Assembly: GCA_963844205.1 (NCBI GenBank)
Contig: CAWJNK010000001.1
Location: forward strand, 558,001 to 622,000
Reading direction: 5' to 3'
From: DASSUW01 sp963844205
GTDB lineage: Bacteria > Actinomycetota > Thermoleophilia > Solirubrobacterales > Solirubrobacteraceae
DNA length: 64,000 nucleotides
Position 1 is the first letter of the stretch, and every line of letters begins with the position of its first letter. A program made the translations under genes and the position numbers. The notes beneath the pieces were generated by a model. That model was not told the DNA's origin. It did no database searches and saw nothing but the letters and a program-made list of their open reading frames with translations. Shown one piece after another: positions 18,852 to 26,756 of the stretch.

Positions 18852-19240
18852 CTGCACCGTCCGTTTGGTTGAGCACCGACGAAGCGGATCTCCGGCGGAC
18901 AACCGTCACTGGGGGCGATGCCACGCTCCTTATCTGTGCAGGGGCCCAGGCGTCAAGCGCGGGTCCGGTTCTGTCGTCGCAACTGCCGCGGCGTCTGGAG
19001 GCGCGTGTGGCCGGTTCGCTGTGCGGGTCATGTGCGCGCGGGCGCCCAGCCTTATCTCGGTCCGCGGCGCGGGTTGGCGCCGCGCCGGCGACATGATGAT
19101 TGATGGGGTGATCCCGCTGGGGAAAGCGTTGCGGCCGCTCGGTCTATCAGGGCCGTCCACGCGGACGTGGCGGCAGGAGCATGGGAGGAGCCGGCCGCGG
19201 CGCATCGGTGTCAGTGAGGGCTGCGCGCGCATGACCGACT
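18852..19240. other. Non-coding spacer between the two IS110 genes
   Basis: No gene is seen in this 389-nt stretch. It is the upstream end of IS110 copy b and the downstream end of copy c. A bridge-RNA locus for copy b would be expected here if it belongs to the IS110 (not IS1111) group. Confidence 0.35.
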
Positions 19241-20257
19241 TCACGCCGGTTGCAGCGCCTCCTCGCCGAGTTCGCGCAACGTGTGGTAGCTGCGCTTGAG
19301 CAGCTTGCGGGCGATCGACAGGCACGCGCGATTGGCACCCAACCGCTCCGCCGTCTGCCGGTAGTAGTCGCGGTCGGGACTGCCGGCGCGCGCCGCCGAC
19401 TGCGCCGCCTCGAACAGCGCCCACCGCAACGCGGGCGGCCCCTGGCGCGACAGATGCCCGGCGGCGCGACGCATGTCGGACTGGTGGACGGTGATGTCCA
19501 GGCCGCCGTAGCGGACGGCCTCGCGCGAGGAGGAGAACCGCCGCGCGTCACCGAGCTCGGCGAGGATCGTCACGGCGACCAGCCCGCCGATCCCGAAGTG
19601 GCGCATCAACGCTCGACAACCCGACTGGCGGCGCGCATAGGCGCGCAGCTCGCGCGTCAGCGGCGCCAGCTGGACATCGACCGCCTCGATCATCGCCAGC
19701 GCGACCGTGACCTGCTCGCGCGCACCCGCCGGCAGCGGCTGGGCGGCGAGCCACTGCTGCCCCTCGCCCGTCATCAGGTTGCGTCGCTGCGGGCAGCCGT
19801 GGTGATAGAGCACCGCCTGGATGCGCTGCTGCCACTCGCCGCGCTGCGCCGAGAGCGTGTGCCGCAGCCTCACCCGCGCCCGCAGATCGAGGATGTGCTC
19901 CGGTGCGATCCACGACTCCGGCAGCCGCCCGATCATCAGCAGCTCGCGCAGATGCCGGGCGTCTGCACGATCGCTCTTGGCCCGCTTCTTGTTCCCCCGC
20001 CGAGCCGCCGTCTCCGCCGGCTCGGCCAGATGCACGCCCGCCCCGACGGCCTGCAGCTCCTCGACCACGAACCGCCATCCCGTCGTCGCCTCCAGCGCCA
20101 CCTCGAGCTCCCGGTCGCGGAAGCGCTCGGCGAACTCGCGGACGGCGGCGCGGTCCGCCGGCGACACGCGCGCACGCGAGACCTCCCCCGTCGACGTGTC
20201 CAGCCAGTCGGCGGTCATCTGCGCTCGATGCTGGTCGAGTCCCATTACGATCGTCAC
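19241..20257 (-). CDS. IS110-family transposase (copy c)
   Basis: The 338-residue protein starts at GTG 20257, preceded by GAGGAGG. DEDD region: GLDQHRAQ (Asp), EVALEATTGWRFV (Glu), KSDRADARHLRELL (Asp pair). Tnp20 region: LMRHFGIGGLVAVTILAELGDARRFSSSREAVRYGGLDI, then GHLSRQGPPALRWALFEAAQ with the conserved serine. It appears intact. A 128-bp piece of this gene (19493-19620) is repeated without visible change, in inverse orientation, at 37424-37551. Confidence 0.9.
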   Translation of the reverse strand: MTIVMGLDQHRAQMTADWLDTSTGEVSRARVSPADRAAVREFAERFRDRELEVALEATTGWRFVVEELQAVGAGVHLAEPAETAARRGNKKRAKSDRADARHLRELLMIGRLPESWIAPEHILDLRARVRLRHTLSAQRGEWQQRIQAVLYHHGCPQRRNLMTGEGQQWLAAQPLPAGAREQVTVALAMIEAVDVQLAPLTRELRAYARRQSGCRALMRHFGIGGLVAVTILAELGDARRFSSSREAVRYGGLDITVHQSDMRRAAGHLSRQGPPALRWALFEAAQSAARAGSPDRDYYRQTAERLGANRACLSIARKLLKRSYHTLRELGEEALQPA

Positions 20258-20575
20258 ACGGGGCCTCCTCAAGCTCCACGGTTCAAACGCCTGCGCGGAC
20301 AAGCGCCGCGCCTGAGCTGAGGAGGTCCCTACACACGCGCCCGGATAGACCCGGCTGCTCATGCCATCTATCAAGTCACGCCGAAGGTCCTCGGGCGGCG
20401 GCGGGCGACACAAGTTCACCGGGTCAGACCAGACAGGCGACGCAGAACTCTAGGGTCAGCCCGCCGCCAGCTCGAGACCCAACCGAGCCGGTCGGACGTC
20501 ACCGCCCAACGCGACGACTCTGCCAGTGACAGAACTCTCGTGACCGGCGGGACGAGTCTCGCCGCTTCGCGGCTC
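20258..20575 (-). other. Non-coding end of IS110 copy c
   Basis: No gene is seen in this 318-nt stretch upstream of the copy c transposase. Position and size suit an IS110 bridge-RNA region. No structure was verified. Confidence 0.35.
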
Positions 20576-20629
20576 GCATCCATCAACAAGATCGATTACA
20601 AGACAACGTCAACGGCCCAAGCCGCCTAA
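20576..20629 (+). pseudogene. IS3 orfB, 3' part
   Basis: Eighteen codons including the stop (ASINKIDYKTTSTAQAA) finish orfB in phase with 17417-17677. The reassembled orfB is 303 aa, normal for IS3. The right inverted repeat follows and ends at 20662. Confidence 0.8.
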
Positions 20630-20665
20630 CAACCCCGTGTCCACCGAAGCGGGGGACGTCCAAGG

Positions 20666-20844
20666 TGATGGGCCGCTTCCCCGGCCAGACCAGCTGCCTC
20701 ACCCTCGTCTGGGCCGTCCTCGATCTCCTCATCACCCACCAGACCAACGGCATCCACGTCAACCAGCTCGACCGTCAACGGCTCAAGCGGATGAGATACG
20801 AAGGCACCGACCACACGATCCCCGAGGAGGTGACAGCCGCCTAG
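20666..20844 (+). pseudogene. IS256-family transposase, 3' part
   Basis: It continues the gene begun at 12245: ...KRRTK | V MGRFPGQTSCLTLVWAVLDL ... QLDRQRLKRMRYEG ... VTAA stop, the usual C-terminus of these transposases. Phase is exact after removing the IS3 element and one copy of its AGG duplication. Confidence 0.88.
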
Positions 20845-20905
20845 ACTCAACGCGAGTCGGGAACCTCGGCCGCGACGAATTTACAGCAGCAAAGAGACGC
20901 CACCC

Positions 20906-21214
20906 CCCACCGCGCTCCTGCATCGGCGGAAAGCAGCAGTCACGCACCCGCTATCGCGTTCCATGGTGGCTGTCGCATAAGTCCGCGACGACGGCCGTTC
21001 GTTGTCGATTTGTCCAACGGCCGGGGCGCCGCCTACGCTGATTCGGCGTGCGGCCGAGTGGTCGGCGTCGCGTCCGCCACCCCTGTTGGAGATCTCTCCA
21101 ACGCCCTCGACTCATGCGACAGCCACAGGGCGAATGCGTTTGCGCGCCCCGCGAAGTCCCCAGGTGCCGTCGAGAGTCCGCGACGATCTCCACTCTGGCG
21201 CTTCTCGCGTTGTG
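20906..21214. other. Intergenic stretch right of the IS stack
   Basis: No gene is recognised. It has CATGGTGGCTGTCGCATAAG at 20967-20986, a diverged form of the dispersed motif at 5588. The block at about 20908-20938 (CGCTCCTGCATCGGCGGAAAG) resembles one near 25450 (CGCACTCCCGCATCAGTGG). Confidence 0.4.
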
Positions 21215-21475
21215 TCACCCTCCGCAGTTCTCGGGAACGATGCCGCCGTTGGTGTTGAGGATGGCGGTGATCATGCCACCGTCAAACCCGTTAGCGTTGG
21301 CGTGGGATCCGGCAATCGTGAACATCCCGAACGCGGCGTGGGTGTTAGTCATGTTGCACGCGCCGGTGAGGCCGTTAACGGGTGTCGGTCCCGGGGTGGC
21401 CGCGGCAACTCCGGCGCCTGCGCCGCTTGCTGCGAGTGTTAGGGCCGTCAGCAGCAGGGTTGTGCGAGCTCTCAT
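21215..21475 (-). CDS. Small exported protein with two cysteines
   Basis: The 86-residue product has a clear signal peptide (RARTT, hydrophobic LLLTALTLAASGAGAGV, cleavage after AAA). Its mature part is about 60 residues with exactly two Cys (GACNMTN and PENCGG), suited to one disulphide, and Gly/Asn-rich in between. A strong AGGAGA ribosome-binding site lies upstream of the ATG. The family is not recognised. It resembles other tiny exported proteins in this window (21626, 26409) in layout, not in sequence. Confidence 0.75.
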   Translation of the reverse strand: MRARTTLLLTALTLAASGAGAGVAAATPGPTPVNGLTGACNMTNTHAAFGMFTIAGSHANANGFDGGMITAILNTNGGIVPENCGG

Positions 21476-21625
21476 TTGGTATCTCCTTCCTGTGCAAAGC
21501 CATCTCTACTGCGGTGGCGTAAAGCTTGGATCGAACCGCTTCCGCGCAGCCGCCCCCAACGCTGATGCGATCACCGTGTCGACGTGACGCGCCGAACACG
21601 TCGTGTCCGTCGAGCGGCGTCGGTC

Positions 21626-21832
21626 TCAGTGGCCGCCCTGGTTGCCGGGCTGGCCTTCATAGCCGAGCAGCCCGGGCGGCTGGCCGCCGCCGGGATTACC
21701 GCTGGCGCCGCCCTGGTTGCCGGGCTGGCCCTCATAGCCGAGCTGGCCAGGCGGCTGATCGGCCGCGGCGACAGCCGGCGCGGCGGCGAGAGCCGCGGCA
21801 CACAGACCGGCCAGGATCACCTTGCGCTTCAT
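21626..21832 (-). CDS. Tiny exported repeat protein
   Basis: The 68-residue product has a signal peptide (KRKVILAGLCAAALAAAPAVAAA) followed by two near-identical copies of QPPGxLGYEGQPGNQGG separated by ASGNPGGG. The ATG has an excellent AGGAGGTGA site 5-6 nt upstream, which makes expression likely. Pro/Gly/Gln-rich repeats with one Tyr each suggest an unstructured or wall-associated peptide. I know no family and no function is claimed. Confidence 0.75.
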   Translation of the reverse strand: MKRKVILAGLCAAALAAAPAVAAADQPPGQLGYEGQPGNQGGASGNPGGGQPPGLLGYEGQPGNQGGH

Positions 21833-22160
21833 ATGGGTCACCTCCTCTCCGGGGGCGTGCCCTCCGCGGCGATCATCTCTCATCGCCCGAGGCGGCCGTG
21901 GGTGGTCTTTCTCCCCCGGACGACCAGCGCGCGACGGGCGACCGCGCACCTCGGTGAAGCGCCCGCCGCACTGTCGCTGGAGGCACACGCGATAGCGCGC
22001 GCAATCCCGCGCCAGCTAGCGCAATCGCGTCGCGCTGGCGCCGGGCCCCGCGCCACGACTGCTGGTCGTCGTCCGAAGCGGGAGCGCGGCCGTGGAGGCG
22101 CGGCGGCTGTGAAAGCGGCGCCCCGCGATGAGTTCGCGGTCGCGGTGCGGTCTTAGCGAC
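21833..22160. other. Divergent intergenic region
   Basis: No gene is seen. It lies between the divergent tiny exported protein and the oxidoreductase at 22161 and should hold both promoters. I could not pick a confident -10/-35 pair. Confidence 0.4.
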
Positions 22161-22679
22161 ATGACCAACCGTGAGCCCACCGCGACGACCCCTCTGGACA
22201 AGACGTCCGAAACCGAGCCGCCTCCGTGGAAGCGGGCGCGCGATCTGCTTGACGCCGGTGCGCTCGCCGAGGCGGCCTCCTTCCTAGGCACCGTGCGGCC
22301 CGACGGCAGACCGCACTCGGCGAGGATCGGCGCCGCCTGGTACGACGGCAACGTCTATTTCCAGACCGGGCAGCAGACCCGCAAGGCTCGCAACCTCGAG
22401 GTCAACCCGGCGTGCACGCTCTCGACGAGTTTGACCGGGATCGACCTGGTCTTCGAGGGGTTGGCCGAGCGGATCACCGACGGCCCGACGCTCGGGGCAG
22501 TCGCCGCCGTCTGGCGGGAGGGCGGCTGGGCGGCTGAGGTCAGCCGGGACGGGATCGTCGCGCCCTACAACGCGCCCGGCACCGGGCCGCCGCCATGGCA
22601 GGTCTATCGCGTGGCCGCCCACACCGTGTTCGGCGTCGCGACGGCAGAGCCGTACGGCGCGACACGCTGGCAGTTCTGA
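22161..22679 (+). CDS. Pyridoxamine 5'-phosphate oxidase-fold flavin/F420 protein
   Basis: The 172-residue split-barrel protein shows ASFLGTVRPDGRPHSARIGAAWYDGNVYFQTGQQTRKARNL (beta strands with the cofactor-phosphate loop), then NPACTLSTSLTGIDLVFEG and a C-terminal VYRVAAHTVFGVA ... GATRWQF. Members bind FMN or F420 and reduce or oxidise small organics. Which cofactor is used here is not decided by sequence alone. It is the first gene of a possible operon with 22728 and 23180 (48-nt gap). Confidence 0.85.
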   Translation: MTNREPTATTPLDKTSETEPPPWKRARDLLDAGALAEAASFLGTVRPDGRPHSARIGAAWYDGNVYFQTGQQTRKARNLEVNPACTLSTSLTGIDLVFEGLAERITDGPTLGAVAAVWREGGWAAEVSRDGIVAPYNAPGTGPPPWQVYRVAAHTVFGVATAEPYGATRWQF

Positions 22680-22727
22680 GCCACAGACCGTTACCCCCAC
22701 AACCAACGCTCACAGGAGACAACCGAG

Positions 22728-23180
22728 ATGAGCGAAGCAATCCAGTTCCCCGAGACCCGCGCCAAGGCGGCGAAGCAGCTGGCGGATCGATACATGGCGC
22801 TCTGGAACGAGCCCGACGCCGACCGGCGCCGGCGGATGATCGCCGAGCTCTGGACGGAGGACGGATCACAGATCCTCCAGCCGCCCCAGGAGATGCGCGA
22901 GATCGCCGCGAGCCCCGGCATCGGGCTGGCGGCCACACTCGAGGCGCGGGGACACAGCGAGCTCCAGGCGCGGGCGACGACGTCCTACGAGCACTGGGTC
23001 GGTTCCGAAGGGCTCAGCTTCCGGGCGCGAGACGACGCCCACAGGCTCGGCGACGTCGTCAAGTTCCACTGGGAGGCAATCGCCGACGACGGCTCGACGG
23101 CCGCAGCCGGGCTCAACGTGCTCGTCCTCGCCGCGGACGGCCGGGTCCAGCGCAACTACACGTTCGTGGATGGTGCGTGA
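22728..23180 (+). CDS. SnoaL-like / NTF2-fold protein
   Basis: The 150-residue protein has the NTF2-like start AKQLADRYMALWNEPDADRRRRMIAELWTEDG and the end GLNVLVLAADGRVQRNYTFVDG. The fold is used by small polyketide cyclases, isomerases and binding proteins, and the ligand is unknown. A GGAGAC site precedes the ATG. Its stop overlaps the start of the next gene (TGATG), so it is coupled to the hydrolase. Confidence 0.8.
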   Translation: MSEAIQFPETRAKAAKQLADRYMALWNEPDADRRRRMIAELWTEDGSQILQPPQEMREIAASPGIGLAATLEARGHSELQARATTSYEHWVGSEGLSFRARDDAHRLGDVVKFHWEAIADDGSTAAAGLNVLVLAADGRVQRNYTFVDGA

Positions 23181-24019
23181 TGGCCACGGTCGAGGCGAAC
23201 GGCGTCACGCTCGGCGTCGAGCACTTCGGCGACGCGGCGGCGCCGCTCGTTCTGCTCACCGGCGGTACGACCATGCTCTCGTGGCCCGACGCGCTCTGCG
23301 AGGCGCTCGCAAGCGGCGGGCGCCACGTCGTGCGCTATGACCTGCGCGATTCCGGCGCCTCGACCACCGTCAGCTCCAAGGCTCCGACGTACACACTGCG
23401 CGATCTTGCCGCCGACGCCGCGGCCCTGGCCCCCGAACTCGACGACCGGCCGGCGCACCTCGCGGGCATCGGCGTAAGCGGGATGGTCGCCCAGGTCGCC
23501 GCGCTCGAGCACCCGACCGCGTTCTCGGCGCTCACGCTCGTGGGGACGCGGTCGGTCGCTCCAGGCCGAATCGACGCCGACCTGCCCGACCATGACGCCG
23601 CGACGATGAAGCGACTGTTCTCGCGCTCCATGCCCGACTGGGCCGACCGCGCCGCAGTGGCCGAGTTCGCCGCCAGAGGCGCGGAGATCCTCGGCAACGA
23701 CCCCGGCGCCGCGCGCGCGACCGCCGAACGCATCTGGGACCGCACGCCGGGCACGGAGCCCGCGGTGCAGATGGCCAACCAGATCGGCATGGTGTTCGCC
23801 AAGCTCAACTGCAAGCCTCGCTGGCGCAAACGCCTGCCCGAGCTCGCGATCCCCACGCTCGTGGTGCACGGCCGCCGCGACCCGTTCTTCCCTGTCGGCA
23901 ACGGCGAAGCGATCGCGCGCGAGATCCCCGGTGCCCGACTACTCGTGCTCAAAGAGGCCGCCACCGCGATCCCCGATGCGGCCGCCGGTGAAGTCGCGGC
24001 GGCAATGCTCGCGCTCTAG
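23180..24019 (+). CDS. Alpha/beta hydrolase with altered catalytic His site
   Basis: The 279-residue protein is of the RdmC/aclacinomycin-esterase type: LVLLTGGTTMLSWPDALCEAL, VVRYDLRDSGAST, nucleophile elbow GIGVSGMVAQ (Ser), VVHGRRDPFFPV (Asp). The segment where the family has a GxGHxxP histidine reads LKEAATAIPDAAAG, so the catalytic His appears to be missing. The gene may encode a non-hydrolytic or crippled enzyme. It is coupled to the SnoaL-like gene by TGATG. Confidence 0.8.
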   Translation: MATVEANGVTLGVEHFGDAAAPLVLLTGGTTMLSWPDALCEALASGGRHVVRYDLRDSGASTTVSSKAPTYTLRDLAADAAALAPELDDRPAHLAGIGVSGMVAQVAALEHPTAFSALTLVGTRSVAPGRIDADLPDHDAATMKRLFSRSMPDWADRAAVAEFAARGAEILGNDPGAARATAERIWDRTPGTEPAVQMANQIGMVFAKLNCKPRWRKRLPELAIPTLVVHGRRDPFFPVGNGEAIAREIPGARLLVLKEAATAIPDAAAGEVAAAMLAL

Positions 24020-24034
24020 ATGCTCGCGCTCTAG
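24005..24034 (+). repeat. 15-bp tandem duplication across a stop codon
   Basis: ATGCTCGCGCTCTAG occurs twice in tandem (24005-24019 and 24020-24034). The first copy contains the last codons and stop of the hydrolase. A third, decayed start (ACGCTC) follows. Confidence 0.85.
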
Positions 24035-24286
24035 ACGCTCACGGATCGAGCCTACGACCGGCGAGCTGGACTTGAAGCAAACACTCCCGCTTCTCGTCCG
24101 ACTCAGCAGCGAGCGGACGCGCCAATCGATGCGCCGGACAGCTCGTTTGCCAAACAAGCAGGCGTCCCCCTTGCGTTTCTGGTCGTCGTCCTCAGTGCCA
24201 GTGCCGGCGGATGTCGTCGGCGCGCTCGCTCGGGGGTGACGGGCAGCCCGGTGGCGATCACCAGCGGCTGCGTAGAGTGCCGTCCC

Positions 24287-25252
24287 GTGACCGAGCTTGA
24301 TTCCGAAGTCCGCGCGCTTCTCGATCGGTGGGCGGCCGGCCCGGCCATGCCGGTGAGCGAGCTGACGGCGGAAGCCGTCCGCGAGGACGACCTCGCTGTG
24401 CTCGACCTTCAGCAGGCGCCCCGAGACCTGTACTCGGTCGAGGACGTCGACGCCCCCGGTCCGGCGGGCACGGTGCCCGTGCGTTTGTATCGCCCGCGGC
24501 CGGGGCGGCTACACACGTTGCTGTTCCTTCACGGCGGCGGCTTCGTGATCGGCCGCGACGGCTACGACGCACCCCTGCGGGAGCTGGCGCTGGCCAGCGG
24601 TTGCCTGATTGCGTCGCCCGAGTGCCGACTTGCGCCCGAGCACCAGTTTCCTGCCGCGACGGACGACGCGCTTGCCGCGGCACGCTGGCTCAACGCCGAG
24701 GCACCGGCGCTCGGCGCGTCCAACTCGCCGCCGGCAGTGGCCGGCGACAGCTCAGGCGGCAACCTCGCGGCAACCGTCACGCACGCGCTCACCCTCGACG
24801 GCGCGCCTCCCTCCTTCCAGGTGCTCATCTACCCGATGCTCGACGCGACCGCGAGCTCAGCGTCCTACGACGAATTCGCCGAGGGCTACGGCTTTTCAAG
24901 CGAGAAGTCGCGGTGGTACTTCGACCAGTACCTGCCACCGGGCGTCGACCGGCGCGCGCCACGGGTGTCGCCCCTGTTCGATCGTGGCCTCAGCGACACG
25001 CCGGCCACGCTGATCGTGACTGCCGAATGCGACCCGCTGCGCGACGACGGCGAACGCCACGCCGAAGCGCTGCGCCAGGCCGGCGTAGCGGTTGAGCTGC
25101 GTCGCTACCAGGGAATGATCCACGGCTTCTTCCAGATGACCGGCGCGCTGGAAGGCTCACGGCGGTTGCACCGCGAGCTCGGTGACTGGATGCGTGGGGC
25201 CGCCGACCAGGCACACCGCGTGACGGTTGGCGACAAGGCCACGGGCGAATAG
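24287..25252 (+). CDS. Alpha/beta hydrolase (hormone-sensitive lipase family)
   Basis: About 321 residues from GTG 24287 (ATG 24236 is an alternative, but the added residues are poor). Family motifs are complete: oxyanion HGGGF (LLFLHGGGFVIG), nucleophile AGDSSGGN, Asp in ECDPLRDD, His in GMIHGFFQ. These enzymes hydrolyse short-chain carboxylic esters. TAGAGT lies about 12 nt before the GTG, the layout of a leaderless actinobacterial transcript. No active-site change is seen, in contrast to the neighbour at 23180. Confidence 0.88.
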   Translation: MTELDSEVRALLDRWAAGPAMPVSELTAEAVREDDLAVLDLQQAPRDLYSVEDVDAPGPAGTVPVRLYRPRPGRLHTLLFLHGGGFVIGRDGYDAPLRELALASGCLIASPECRLAPEHQFPAATDDALAAARWLNAEAPALGASNSPPAVAGDSSGGNLAATVTHALTLDGAPPSFQVLIYPMLDATASSASYDEFAEGYGFSSEKSRWYFDQYLPPGVDRRAPRVSPLFDRGLSDTPATLIVTAECDPLRDDGERHAEALRQAGVAVELRRYQGMIHGFFQMTGALEGSRRLHRELGDWMRGAADQAHRVTVGDKATGE

Positions 25253-26408
25253 GGACGCGCAGGCAAAGCGCGCGTCGCTTGCCTCTGCGCATTGCGAGCG
25301 TTGCGTGACGCCCTTGGCAGCCGTCGCGATCACGACGCGCGGCCCATCCAGGCTCTCGAATCGCTCGCCAAGCGAGCACATGCTCGTCGCCCGCGGACGC
25401 ATCGAGATGGACAATGACCAGGCGTCCACCGGCGCGCAAACCGGCCCCCGCCGCACTCCCGCATCAGTGGAAAGGACGGTGCGGAGGGAGAGGCGGGCGA
25501 CGCGGGCGGTGATACTGGAGGTGGGGACTTCGGCGGCGGCGACTTCGGCGGCGGCGACGTCGGCTTCTGAGACCGGGAGACCCGTGGCGGCCGGCGGTTC
25601 ACCCGCTCGTCGCCGCCCACGGCGAGCCGGGCCGACTAGACCCTCGCATTCAGACGGCGAGCGACGGGTCGGCGGATCATCGACCCACCGCGCCCGCCCG
25701 GCCTACGCTGCCTGCCCGCGGGCGGTGCCGATGCACACCGAGCCGGGCCGAGCGTGTCGACTAACGATCGCGTCACGCTCGCTTCCGTCAGCAACCGCGA
25801 AAGCGTGGACGTCGTCGTCCGTCACGCCCGCGTGTCGTCCGGAGCGGGCGTCTGACGCCTGCGCTGGCCACACTCGCTTGCGTGCACGAAGGGGAGGAGC
25901 GCGCCGCGGGTGCGGGAGGTTGACCGGCGGCGCGCCGGAGCTTGCATGGAACTTGGTAGCGACGGCGGCGCTGCTGCCTTCGAGATGCAATCGCGAGCCG
26001 GAGCCGATCGGGCGCCGGCGGACGGCTGGATCTCGTTCTTGCGGGGGTTGGGTCCGCGCTGGTCAACTGATGTCGAGTAAAGCGAGAGCAGCTGAGAGTC
26101 CGTCTCTGAGCTAGCCGAGCCGTCAGGGCTCCCGTCTGGCCGTCAGCCACCGGAGGAATGGCACGACGGTGCGCGCGAGGGCAGTTGCTGGTGGGGTGTC
26201 GGTCCGGCGGGTCGAAAGTGGGTCACCACGATGCCGGGCACGAACGAGGTCGGCGGATCCCTGAGGCCCGCATCAAGCTATGCGGTGGTCAGCGCCGAGC
26301 CACGGACCGCACGGCGTCAGCCGCACGGCCCGTGTGACTGCTCCGATCCGGGGGACGCAGTCGGGTCTGGCCGAGCGTGCGGCGCCATGACGCCGTTGCG
26401 TCGTGTCG
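25253..26408. other. Decayed region with gene remnants and repeats
   Basis: No intact gene is seen in about 1.15 kb. It contains a Gly-Asp-Phe repeat tail at 25470-25569 (plus frame, GGGDFGGGDFGGGDVGF then stop), which looks like the C-terminal end of a lost gene. It also contains the dispersed repeat copy at 25845-25961 and the string TGACTGCTCCGATCC near 26336, shared with 10405-10430. Confidence 0.5.
25845..25961 (+). repeat. Dispersed ~117-bp repeat, copy B
   Basis: This is the partner of 5489-5605 in the same orientation. The two are collinear over the whole length, with shared blocks such as TTGCGTGCACGAA, GAGGAGCG and GCGGGTGCGGGAGG. Confidence 0.6.
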
Positions 26409-26642
26409 CTAGCTGCCGAAGCAGGCATCGCCGAGCAGATCGTTGGTGATTGTGAATGCCGTCGCCGAGCGGGGGGCGCTCAGCGCGCCAGGGTTCGAAA
26501 GGAGCGCCGCGCAGCCCGCCTGGGGATGGCTTCCCGGCTGCTCGGGGAACGTCGTGCCCGGTGTGCCGGGATCGGCGAGCGCCGGGCTCGCCGTGAGTGC
26601 CAGCACGGCGATGCTCAGGCCAGTTGTCGTGATTCGCTTCAT
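26409..26642 (-). CDS. Small exported protein with two cysteines
   Basis: The 77-residue product starts at ATG 26642 with AGGAGG upstream. The signal peptide is KRITTTGLSIAVLALTASPALA, with likely cleavage after ALA. The mature part of about 54 residues has two Cys (AGCAALL and GDACFGS) and the stretch FTITNDLLGDA. It is not homologous by eye to 21215 but has the same plan. No function is assigned. Confidence 0.75.
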   Translation of the reverse strand: MKRITTTGLSIAVLALTASPALADPGTPGTTFPEQPGSHPQAGCAALLSNPGALSAPRSATAFTITNDLLGDACFGS

Positions 26643-26756
26643 CGCGCCTCCTTGGGTGCGTTGTTGCTGTTGCTGATGGCCGGGTTCTGCGTTCCGGGTG
26701 CCGTTGCGGTGCCATCCGTTCACGCCATCCAGAGATTTCGGTCGCGTGCTTGAGCC

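Larger units (their letters stand above)
17678..20575 (-). mobile_element. Block of two IS110-family elements
   Basis: This 2.9-kb insertion in IS3 orfB contains two different IS110-type transposase genes, both on the minus strand. The sequence CTC abuts both borders (17675-17677 and 20573-20575). One element may have entered the other, or they inserted side by side. The border between them lies somewhere in 18852-19240 and cannot be fixed from sequence alone. Confidence 0.7.
13272..20662 (+). mobile_element. IS3-family element with three internal insertions
   Basis: The left end TGGAGTTCCCCCGGTTTCATG (13272 on) and right end (inverse of TGGACGTCCCCCGCTTCGGT, ending 20662) are matching IS3-type inverted repeats. 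The insertion duplicated AGG (13269-13271 and 20663-20665), the 3-bp duplication expected for IS3. Its orfA and orfB are each interrupted, yet rejoin exactly: orfA 13342-13587 + 15169-15207; orfB 15204-15800 + 17417-17677 + 20576-20629. Confidence 0.85.
12146..20905 (+). mobile_element. IS256-family element carrying nested IS elements
   Basis: The outer ends are long imperfect inverted repeats. The left end reads GGGTGGCGTCTC...CTGCTGTAAAT (12146-12172), and the right end is its inverse (20879-20905). Between them lies an IS256-type transposase gene interrupted by a 7.4-kb IS3 element. Removing 13272-20665 (the insert plus one AGG copy) gives an element of about 1.37 kb, normal for IS256. I could not find an 8-9 bp target duplication outside the ends. 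The same right end recurs at 38493-38538. Confidence 0.8.

Noticed and set aside
12130..20920. An 8-9 bp target duplication around the outer IS256 element
   Set aside because: The bases outside the inverted repeats do not match on the two sides; the repeat may end elsewhere or the flanks have changed.
25500..25570. Possible CRISPR or minisatellite array
   Set aside because: The short repeat GACTTCGGCGGCGGC is a coding Gly-Asp-Phe repeat with no spacers; no CRISPR-like array is present in the window.
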